From: Lentisphaeria bacterium
GTDB taxonomy: Bacteria; Verrucomicrobiota; Lentisphaeria; Victivallales; JAUVCU01
Reading direction: 5' to 3'
DNA length: 5,664 nucleotides
Assembly (NCBI GenBank): GCA_030590715.1
Contig: JAUVCU010000129.1
Coordinates: 1 to 5,664 of the forward strand
The position numbers were made by a program, and so were the translations under genes. Shown in pieces: positions 1 to 4,690 of the stretch; position 1 is the first letter of the stretch; each line of letters starts with the position of its first letter. The notes under the pieces are model-generated. The model did not search any database. It was not told the DNA's origin and saw only the letters and a program-made list of their open reading frames with translations.

Positions 1-156
1 GTTTATGCAGGCGGTATAAGTTCCATGGAAGATATTGAGACTATCAATAAAATTGGGCAGGGGAAAGTGGCCTATACTATTGGAAGTGCTTTGGATATTT
101 TCGGCGGAGATAAGCTGAGTTATGAAGATGTTGTTTCTTTATACCGCAAGCGGTAA
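1..156 (+). CDS. hisA: HisA, eukaryotic-type ProFAR isomerase (3' end only)
   Basis: This is the last 51 codons of a gene that begins before the window; the stop is TAA at 154-156. HisA isomerises the aminoaldose ProFAR to the aminoketose PRFAR, the fourth step of histidine synthesis, in the cytoplasm on a (beta/alpha)8 barrel. The visible part opens with VYAGGISSMEDIE and continues with GKVAYTIGSALDIFGG. These are the strand-7 and strand-8 phosphate-binding loops (AGG, then IGSALD). The SALDIFGG ending followed by a short helix (LSYEDVVSLYRKR) matches my memory of the fungal/plant HisA branch (yeast HIS6) and its few bacterial members, rather than the usual bacterial HisA, which ends in a GRALYEG-like motif. 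A terminator follows about 80 nt downstream, so this is probably the last gene of its transcript. The assignment rests on 51 residues only. Confidence 0.8.
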   Translation, partial: VYAGGISSMEDIETINKIGQGKVAYTIGSALDIFGGDKLSYEDVVSLYRKR

Positions 157-237
157 GTTTCTTATTCGTCTACGTGCTGTATTTGAGCTTAAATGTGAAA
201 CTCAAAAGCTAATGTTTTAGCCGCGTGCTATATAACT

Positions 238-279
238 AAAAAAGCAACTTTAGCTCAGGCTAAAAGTTGCTTTTTTTTT
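238..279. terminator. Bidirectional intrinsic terminator between hisA and the zinc-ribbon gene
   Basis: The arms AGCAACTTTAGC (243-254) and GCTAAAAGTTGCT (259-271) pair with one bulged A around the loop TCAG. Nine T's follow on the plus strand (271-279). Six A's precede the stem (238-243), giving a U-tract for transcripts reading leftward. It lies between two convergent genes and can stop both. Confidence 0.9.
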
Positions 280-296
280 GAGTCAGATTCTGGAGT

Positions 297-587
297 CTAT
301 TCGTCTAAGTCTTCAGCATCCTCTTCATCATCGAAGTCTACATTGATCTCTTCATCTTCGATTACTATAGCTTTGCCTTTTGATTTGCCTTTTGGTTTAA
401 GCTCTTTGTCAATTTCGCTCTCCAGTTCATCATCAAAGTCGTCTCCCTCGTATTCGCGGTCATACTCTCCTGCATCATCCCACATGCTGGATGATTTCGA
501 TAGTGAACCTTCACACATTGGGCAGATCCCTTCTAGTGAGTCAATACTATCTTCATTGACTTCGTGGTCACAATGTGGACATAACAT
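297..587 (-). CDS. Small zinc-ribbon protein with acidic C-terminal tail, function unknown
   Basis: This encodes a 96-residue cytoplasmic protein. The N-terminus carries CPHC (C3, C6) and CPMC (C22, C25), a CxxC-x15-CxxC zinc-ribbon pattern. From about residue 37 the chain is low-complexity and charged: an Asp/Glu-rich block (37-61), a short basic linker KPKGKSKGK (64-72), then a nearly purely acidic tail (77-96). The start is fixed by AAGGAGG (597-603 on the plus strand) 9 nt before the ATG. A similar ribbon-plus-acidic layout occurs in small bacterial proteins of unknown function; the acidic tail could mimic nucleic acid or contact a basic partner, but this is inference. It has its own promoter and terminator, so it is monocistronic, and it is divergent from the kinase operon. 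The reading frame is also supported by the paired cysteines, which chance ORFs rarely show. Confidence 0.85.
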   Translation of the reverse strand: MLCPHCDHEVNEDSIDSLEGICPMCEGSLSKSSSMWDDAGEYDREYEGDDFDDELESEIDKELKPKGKSKGKAIVIEDEEINVDFDDEEDAEDLDE

Positions 588-628
588 TATTGTTTTCCTC
601 CTTATTATATTTCTTATGGTATTCCCTT

Positions 629-656
629 TTTATATAACAAAATTTATGTTTTTCAA
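629..656 (-). promoter_or_regulatory. Putative sigma-70 promoter of the zinc-ribbon gene
   Basis: Read on the minus strand, TTGAAA (651-656) is followed after 16 nt by TATAAA (629-634). It lies about 40 nt before the start codon and just upstream of the AAGGAGG site. The match is good, but the region is AT-rich. Confidence 0.5.
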
Positions 657-742
657 ATGTTGTAAATCATATTCGGGAGAAAATAAAGTTTCAAGACTGC
701 TTGCCTAGCAAAATTGTTCCGTTTTTCATTCTTTATCCCACT

Positions 743-771
743 TTGAAATTAATATAGTTAATGGTTATATT
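743..771 (+). promoter_or_regulatory. Putative sigma-70 promoter of the kinase-regulator operon
   Basis: TTGAAA (743-748), a 17-nt spacer and TATATT (766-771) sit about 60 nt before the kinase start codon. I found no sigma-54 (-24/-12) motif here, so autoregulation by the encoded activator through sigma-54 is not visible. Confidence 0.45.
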
Positions 772-829
772 TATGTTTATCGGTGTGACAAGTTGACTCA
801 GAAAAGGTATCAGGTAAAAGAGGTTTTAA

Positions 830-2026
830 ATGTCAGAGAAAAGCAGTTTAGATCATGTGATGAATAAACTTGATTCGATGGACACGAAAGGGATAAAAAC
901 ATATGTTCACCGTCTGTTCAGAGAGAAAGGTTTTTTGGAAACAGTTTTTAATACCGTAAAGGAAGGGATCATTGTAATAGACAAAAAGCTCTCGATCCGT
1001 TATCACAATAAATCGGCGTCGGAGCTTTTGGGCTTGCCTGAAGATCTGGAGAACGTGAGGTTGTCGCAGTTCCTCAGAGAAGTTGATTGGAATAGGCTTT
1101 TAGCAGAAGATAAAGAGGAGTGGTATAGGCTTTCCAGGCAGGAGATCGAGATACTGTACCCAATGAGAAGAGTTATTCAGTTTTATCTTGTTCCTTACGG
1201 GGAACACAAAGATACTGCTACGGTGATAATCAATGATGTTACAGAGTCTGTTGACCGAAGTCGTGAAGTAGTCGAATCTGAAAAAATACACTTTATTTCT
1301 ATGCTGGCGGCAGGCGTAGCCCATGAAATAGGAAACCCGCTGAATAGTATTTATCTTCACCTTCAGTTGATGCAGCGGCAGCTTGCTGACCCTGAAAATG
1401 TAGACATAGAAGGTCTTAATGAACTCCTTGATATTGCGAAGAGTGAAGTCGAACGTCTGGATACTATTATAAATCAGTTTTTAGGTGCTATAAGGCCGAC
1501 AAAACCTAATATGTTGGCTATTGATCTTAAAGAGCTGCTTGTTGATGCGTTGACCTTCATGAAGGCGGAGATTCAAAATAGATCAGTCGATGTCAAATGT
1601 GTATGGCCGGAACAGCTTCCATCAATATCGGGAGATTCGAGTCAGCTGAAACAGGCGTTTTACAATATTTTAAAGAATGCCATGCAGGCGATGCCGGAAG
1701 GCGGAGAAATCAATATTGAGTGTACTTACAGCGATGAATTTATCGAGCTTGTTTTTGCCGATACGGGAGTTGGAATAAGTGCAGAAAAGCTCAGCGATAT
1801 TTTTAAGCCGCATCACACTTCAAAAGAAACCGGATCCGGGCTGGGGCTGATGGTGATAGAGCGTGTTGTTCGTGAGCATGGCGGAGAACTCTCGGTAAAT
1901 AGTGAGCCCGGGCATGGAACGGCATTTGTGATTAAGTTTCCTCGCGAAGGGGTGAGAGTTCGGTATCTGGAAGCCCCGCATGCAAATGGTGATGTGGTCG
2001 ATGTTAATAATAATAAAACTGTATAA
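830..2026 (+). CDS. Soluble PAS-domain sensor histidine kinase (NtrB/AtoS-like)
   Basis: This is a 398-residue kinase that should autophosphorylate a histidine and pass the phosphate to the regulator encoded next. A short helical N-terminus (1-35) leads into a PAS domain (about 36-140, including VKEGIIVIDKKLSIRYHN) that should sense a cytoplasmic signal. The HisKA dimerisation helix carries the H-box LAAGVAHEIGNPLNS with H165. The HATPase_c domain (about 265-372) has the N-box N283 (NILKNAMQAMP), the G1 box D311-TGVGI and the G2 box GSGLGL (335-340). All key residues are present, so it should be active. There is no signal peptide or membrane segment, which makes it cytosolic. The last 28 residues are variable and probably disordered. 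The start is supported by AAAGAGG (817-823) 6 nt before the ATG. The input signal cannot be read from the sequence. Confidence 0.93.
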   Translation: MSEKSSLDHVMNKLDSMDTKGIKTYVHRLFREKGFLETVFNTVKEGIIVIDKKLSIRYHNKSASELLGLPEDLENVRLSQFLREVDWNRLLAEDKEEWYRLSRQEIEILYPMRRVIQFYLVPYGEHKDTATVIINDVTESVDRSREVVESEKIHFISMLAAGVAHEIGNPLNSIYLHLQLMQRQLADPENVDIEGLNELLDIAKSEVERLDTIINQFLGAIRPTKPNMLAIDLKELLVDALTFMKAEIQNRSVDVKCVWPEQLPSISGDSSQLKQAFYNILKNAMQAMPEGGEINIECTYSDEFIELVFADTGVGISAEKLSDIFKPHHTSKETGSGLGLMVIERVVREHGGELSVNSEPGHGTAFVIKFPREGVRVRYLEAPHANGDVVDVNNNKTV

Positions 2027-2037
2027 ACGGTAATCAT

Positions 2038-3399
2038 ATGAAAAGAAAGAATAAACCAAAGCTGCTTATTGTAGATGATGAGCGTAATACGAGAGAGGTT
2101 CTCGAGAAATTTTTAAGACTTGAGTTTGATGTAACACTGGCAGAAGACGGCAATGTCGCTTTGAACCTACTGAAACGTAATGACTATGATGTTGCTCTGA
2201 CAGATATGCAGATGCCGGGTGCGAGCGGAATGGATGTGCTGCAGGCTATTCTTTCAAAAGAGAAGACGTGCCCGTGTATTGTTTTTACTGCGTATGGCTC
2301 TGTTGAAACAGCTGTGAACGCGATGAAGAAAGGCGCTTTTGATTTTGTTACAAAGCCCGTCAACTTCGACCAGTTGGAAATTGTTCTGAGAAGAGCTGTT
2401 GAGTCAAAAGAACTGAAAGACGAGAATAAAGAGTTAAAGCGTAAGCTGAAAGGCTCGGCTAGTGCTCCAAATATAATCGGTAATTCTGAAGTAATGCACG
2501 AAGTACTGGAGACCGTGAAACAGATTGCCCCCACTAAATCATCGGTACTGATAACGGGAGAAAGTGGTACGGGTAAAGAGTTGATTGCTCAAGCTCTGCA
2601 TCAGCATAGCGGGAGAAAGGGGGGCTTTATTGCGGTTCATTGTGCCGCTCTGCCCGAGACTCTTTTGGAAAGTGAGCTTTTCGGGTATGAGAAAGGTGCT
2701 TTTACCGGAGCGAACGAACAGAAGAAAGGGCGTTTTGAACTGGCCGATAAAGGGACTTTGTTTCTGGATGAGATTGGTGAAATTGATTTATCGGCTCAGG
2801 TTAAACTTCTGCGTGCTCTAGAGACAAGAAGTTTTGAAAGGGTAGGGGGCGTCGATACTATAAGTACTGATACCCGTGTTGTAGCGGCAACAAACCGGGA
2901 TCTGCGCGCTATGATCGCTGAAGGGACTTTCCGCGAAGATCTTTATTACCGGTTGGATGTGATAAATATTGAGCTTCCGGCTCTTCGTGAGCGTCAGGAG
3001 GACATTCCTCTTCTTATAAAGCATTACATGAATCTTTTTGCTGATGATAATGGTAAAGAGATCAACAATATTACTGAAGATGCACTGAGTGTTTTGTCGG
3101 CATACGGGTGGCATGGAAATATTCGTGAGCTTAGGAACTGTGTCGAGCGCATGGTCGTTATGAGCCGGACTGATATGCTGGATGTCTCAAATATTCCTGT
3201 TCATATTCGGGAGAAAGCTGGTGTTGTCAACGCGAAGTTGATATTAAACTCAACGAGCCTGGACCTGGATAATAATGAAAAAATATTGATAGTGAAGGCT
3301 CTTGAAGAGTGCAATGGAAACAGAACTCATGCCGCAGAAAAACTTGGAATTAGTAGAAGGACACTACATCGGAAACTTCATACATATAACATCTCTTAA
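2038..3399 (+). CDS. NtrC-family sigma-54-dependent response regulator
   Basis: This 453-residue regulator is the expected partner of the upstream kinase. The receiver domain (about 8-125) has the acidic pair D13/D14, phospho-acceptor D56 (ALTDMQMP), T84 and K106. A charged helical linker (121-140) leads to the AAA+ sigma-54 interaction domain (about 145-385): Walker A GESGTGK (174-180), the sigma-54 contact loop GAFTGA (220-225), Walker B LFLDEIGE (241-248), the arginine-finger region FREDLYYRL (298-306) and sensor II GNIRELRN (360-367). A Fis-type helix-turn-helix (about 410-453, LGISRRTLHRKL) binds DNA. It is complete, of normal length, and should activate sigma-54 promoters when phosphorylated. 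It starts 11 nt after the kinase stop. The Shine-Dalgarno is poor (only ACGG near 2027-2030), which suggests translational coupling to the kinase. Its target genes are not evident in the window. Confidence 0.95.
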   Translation: MKRKNKPKLLIVDDERNTREVLEKFLRLEFDVTLAEDGNVALNLLKRNDYDVALTDMQMPGASGMDVLQAILSKEKTCPCIVFTAYGSVETAVNAMKKGAFDFVTKPVNFDQLEIVLRRAVESKELKDENKELKRKLKGSASAPNIIGNSEVMHEVLETVKQIAPTKSSVLITGESGTGKELIAQALHQHSGRKGGFIAVHCAALPETLLESELFGYEKGAFTGANEQKKGRFELADKGTLFLDEIGEIDLSAQVKLLRALETRSFERVGGVDTISTDTRVVAATNRDLRAMIAEGTFREDLYYRLDVINIELPALRERQEDIPLLIKHYMNLFADDNGKEINNITEDALSVLSAYGWHGNIRELRNCVERMVVMSRTDMLDVSNIPVHIREKAGVVNAKLILNSTSLDLDNNEKILIVKALEECNGNRTHAAEKLGISRRTLHRKLHTYNIS

Positions 3400-3494
3400 G
3401 GTGTATTTTTTTAGGAAGGCTTTCATTGTTATCTGATTGTGGTAAAAGCATACTACTTATTTCTTTGATGTACTGAACTTTGTTGTTTAAACAG

Positions 3495-3538
3495 AAAAAA
3501 CTGATGTAGACCTTTAGTAAGGTTTGCATCAGCTTTTT
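3495..3538. terminator. Bidirectional terminator after the regulator and the micro-gene unit
   Basis: A 14-bp stem pairs CTGATGTAGACCTT (3501-3514) with AAGGTTTGCATCAG (3519-3532); two pairs are G-T wobbles and the loop is TAGT. CTTTTT follows on the plus strand. Six A's (3495-3500) precede the stem, giving a U-tract on the minus strand. It ends the kinase-regulator operon about 100 nt past its stop codon, and lies about 20 nt past the stop of the minus-strand 51-codon gene, supporting that gene as a real transcript end. Confidence 0.9.
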
Positions 3539-3551
3539 ATTTCCGGTGTTG

Positions 3552-3707
3552 CTAAACGTTTTTCCTGTTTGAGTTGAACTTATGGCTGAATTCCAGCGCT
3601 AGTCCTAGTCTTACCCACTCCATGGCGGCCTGGTCTTCATTTTTTATGTTCATCAATCTTGCGAAGCAACGTATATATTTTACCTGTAGTTTTATATAGT
3701 CTGACAT
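3552..3707 (-). CDS. Putative 51-residue micro-protein, family not recognised
   Basis: The frame starts at ATG (3705-3707) and ends at TAG (3552-3554). The protein begins MSDYIKLQVKYIRCFARLMN and continues with NEDQAAMEWVRLGLALEFSHKF before a basic Asn/Lys/Arg tail. It looks like two amphipathic helices (about 2-20 and 23-44) joined by a short turn, a possible helical hairpin, with one Cys (C14) and one Trp (W31). There is no signal peptide. The start is supported by the strong ribosome site GAGGGGG (3714-3720) at 6-nt spacing. A terminator for this strand begins about 20 nt past the stop. It lies 60 nt behind the 48-codon gene and is probably co-transcribed with it. I do not recognise the family; the composition is protein-like and not low-complexity. 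A chance ORF remains possible given the length. Confidence 0.62.
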   Translation of the reverse strand: MSDYIKLQVKYIRCFARLMNIKNEDQAAMEWVRLGLALEFSHKFNSNRKNV

Positions 3708-3713
3708 CGTGAT

Positions 3714-3720
3714 CCCCCTC
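3714..3720 (-). promoter_or_regulatory. Ribosome binding site of the 51-codon gene
   Basis: GAGGGGG on the minus strand, 6 nt before the ATG at 3707. It is one of the strongest purine-rich sites in the window and the main reason for choosing this start. Confidence 0.65.
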
Positions 3721-3767
3721 ATGCACTTTCTTTGTTAAGGGAGTTCGCCGGCTGAAAAGAAAAATAA

Positions 3768-3914
3768 TTATCTGAATTTTTCATTGTCAGTTCTTATGGG
3801 AACCTTTACTGCCCGTAGTGCAAAAATGTATTTTGATATCGCTTTGTCTAATTCCCTGAAGAGACCATTTGGCCTTGAGGACGGCACAGAGGTGGTGTTT
3901 TGTTTTCTTTTCAT
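3768..3914 (-). CDS. Putative 48-residue basic micro-protein, family not recognised
   Basis: The frame runs from ATG (3912-3914) to TAA (3768-3770). The protein starts MKRKQNTTSVPSSRPNGLF, a basic, Ser/Pro-rich and probably disordered segment. Next come a predicted helix with LFRELDKAISKYIFALRAV and a polar end. I count 12 Lys/Arg against 4 Asp/Glu, so it is strongly positive and might bind nucleic acid or an acidic partner; that is only an inference from charge. There is no convincing signal peptide or membrane helix. AAGGAG (3923-3928) sits 8 nt before the ATG, near-ideal spacing. It is the first gene of a probable two-gene unit with the 51-codon gene. Both contain KYI followed shortly by FA and an Arg (KYIRCFAR versus KYIFALR), which could be distant relatedness or chance. 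The opposite strand has a longer open frame over this stretch, which I take to be a shadow. Confidence 0.55.
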   Translation of the reverse strand: MKRKQNTTSVPSSRPNGLFRELDKAISKYIFALRAVKVPIRTDNEKFR

Positions 3915-3922
3915 AATACAGA

Positions 3923-3928
3923 CTCCTT
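3923..3928 (-). promoter_or_regulatory. Ribosome binding site of the 48-codon gene
   Basis: AAGGAG on the minus strand, 8 nt before the ATG at 3914. It is a consensus core at consensus spacing, and the strongest single argument that this short frame is translated. Confidence 0.6.
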
Positions 3929-3986
3929 TCTGTAGATTCTTTAAGCCGACTTCCTTGTCTGCCTCTACTATTATTATCGGTGCTGG

Positions 3987-4015
3987 TTTGTATCGATTTA
4001 CAGCTGAAGTGTTAA
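3987..4015 (-). promoter_or_regulatory. Candidate sigma-70 promoter of the micro-gene unit
   Basis: On the minus strand, TTAACA (4010-4015) is followed after 17 nt by TACAAA (3987-3992). An A/T tract of eight consecutive T's (4014-4021) overlaps its upstream edge and could act as an UP-like element. It would give a leader of about 65 nt before the 48-codon gene. The -10 match is only moderate. Confidence 0.35.
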
Positions 4016-4047
4016 AAAAAATAACTTATTTTATGTGTCACAGGAAA

Positions 4048-4497
4048 TTAACTTTCTGTTTTGTTTTTTGAATTACTCTGTATTCTTGCAAGAAGTTTAT
4101 TTGCTAGAGCTTCAGCGTTTCTTAGCCTGTTTGAATTCATTCTATTTTGTAGCGAGACTATTTTGTCTTTTAGTTTTATTGCACCCAGTTTATATGCAGT
4201 TAAGTAGTAGGCATAGGCTAGTGAGTTGCTTTTTACCTTTACACCGATCTCATAGCAGACGCCCATTAGAGTCAAAGAGCTAATATCGCCTTTTTCTGCT
4301 CCTTCAATTATCTGCGGCAACATCTTGTTCAAGTCATTTTTGTTTAATTGTATTTTAAAAGGTTTAAGTCGATCTGCATTTGCTTCTTTATGGATTGAAC
4401 TATCAACTTTGTAGACCGGAATAGAAGCTTCTATTTTTTGAATATTTATGATCATAAAAAACGCGGTGATTGTCAGCTGAAGAATCTGTCTGTTCAT
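4048..4497 (-). CDS. Exported Sel1/TPR-like repeat protein
   Basis: This is a 149-residue protein. Residues 1-24 resemble a signal peptide: short charged start MNRQ, hydrophobic core about 5-19, likely cleavage near A24/S25, so it is probably periplasmic or secreted. Residues about 67-106 (EKGDISSLTLMGVCYEIGVKVK, then LAYAYYLTAYKLGA) follow the Sel1-like repeat pattern of paired helices: G-D, a small-residue/L-x-x-G core, a Y-x-x-G turn, then A-Y-Y-x-x-A-x-x-x-G. Only one clear repeat is present, where Sel1 proteins usually carry several; the flanking regions (41-66, 107-140) are helical and may form degenerate repeats. Sel1/TPR folds mediate protein-protein contacts, and no specific partner can be inferred. 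The start is supported by GGGAG (4505-4509) at 7-nt spacing. It is divergent from nadE and upstream of the micro-genes on the same strand, 133 nt away. Confidence 0.8.
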   Translation of the reverse strand: MNRQILQLTITAFFMIINIQKIEASIPVYKVDSSIHKEANADRLKPFKIQLNKNDLNKMLPQIIEGAEKGDISSLTLMGVCYEIGVKVKSNSLAYAYYLTAYKLGAIKLKDKIVSLQNRMNSNRLRNAEALANKLLARIQSNSKNKTES

Positions 4498-4542
4498 ATT
4501 TCAACTCCCGTTTAGTTTGAGTCTGGCAATAACAGGAATTGT

Positions 4543-4548
4543 ATTATA
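4543..4548 (-). promoter_or_regulatory. Candidate -10 element for the Sel1-like gene
   Basis: A perfect TATAAT on the minus strand, about 45 nt before the start codon. I could not find a convincing -35 box at 16-18 nt, nor an extended -10 TG, so the promoter may be activator-dependent or use another sigma factor. Confidence 0.4.
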
Positions 4549-4639
4549 TAGATCAATGAGCGGTAGAGCTGAAACGAAATAGTGTTGTTTATACTGGTTA
4601 TAACAAAGTTTGTATTTGTGTTGTATCGTTATAGACGTG

Positions 4640-4662
4640 AAGTAATTTACTTGAAAAGTAAA
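4640..4662. repeat. Three alternating AAGTAA half-sites in the nadE leader
   Basis: AAGTAA (4640-4645), its exact complement TTACTT (4647-4652) and AAGTAA again (4656-4661) lie in 23 nt. The first two form a palindrome with a 1-nt centre. The last two form a 7-bp inverted repeat (TTTACTT, gaa, AAGTAAA). It sits about 30 nt before the nadE start. It could be a repressor operator or two mutually exclusive small hairpins; no regulator is identified. Confidence 0.5.
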
Positions 4663-4690
4663 GAATGTAATAACCATGACGGAGAGTTTA

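Noticed and set aside
182..206. Inverted repeat TTTGAG/CTCAAA downstream of hisA
   Set aside because: Arms of 6 bp separated by 13 nt with no T-run; expected by chance in AT-rich sequence, and the real terminator is just downstream.
343..708. 121-codon plus-strand open frame rich in serine
   Set aside because: It is the antisense of the acidic zinc-ribbon gene: the Ser runs are the complement of Asp/Glu codons. No Shine-Dalgarno precedes it.
780..800. Sigma-54-like promoter upstream of the kinase (CGGTGTGACAAGTTGAC)
   Set aside because: The spacing between the GG and the TTG is one base off the strict -24/-12 layout and the GC of the -12 box is missing.
3719..3784. 21-codon minus-strand frame filling the gap between the two micro-genes, in the +1 frame relative to the first
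   Set aside because: It has no ribosome site and a composition like random AT-rich sequence. A frameshift-extended first micro-gene is conceivable, but nothing slippery is seen at the junction.
4014..4032. Possible minus-strand terminator after the Sel1-like gene: a 6-bp A/T stem next to eight T's
   Set aside because: The stem is entirely A-T with a 3-nt loop and overlaps the T-run, so it would be very weak. Read-through into the micro-genes remains possible.
4040..4069. Plus-strand terminator-like hairpin (ACAGGAAA with TTTCTGT, then a T-rich run)
   Set aside because: There is no plus-strand gene for it to end; the stem is short with a bulge, and the T-run is the complement of Lys/Asn codons in the Sel1-like gene.
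3784..4071. 95-codon plus-strand open frame
   Set aside because: It has no ribosome site before its start, a Phe/Ser-rich composition typical of antisense frames, and lies opposite the better supported 48-codon gene and its leader.
4585..4606. Imperfect inverted repeat TTGTTtATA/TATAACAA in the Sel1-nadE gap
   Set aside because: It needs a bulge and is nearly all A/T; not distinguishable from background without comparative data.
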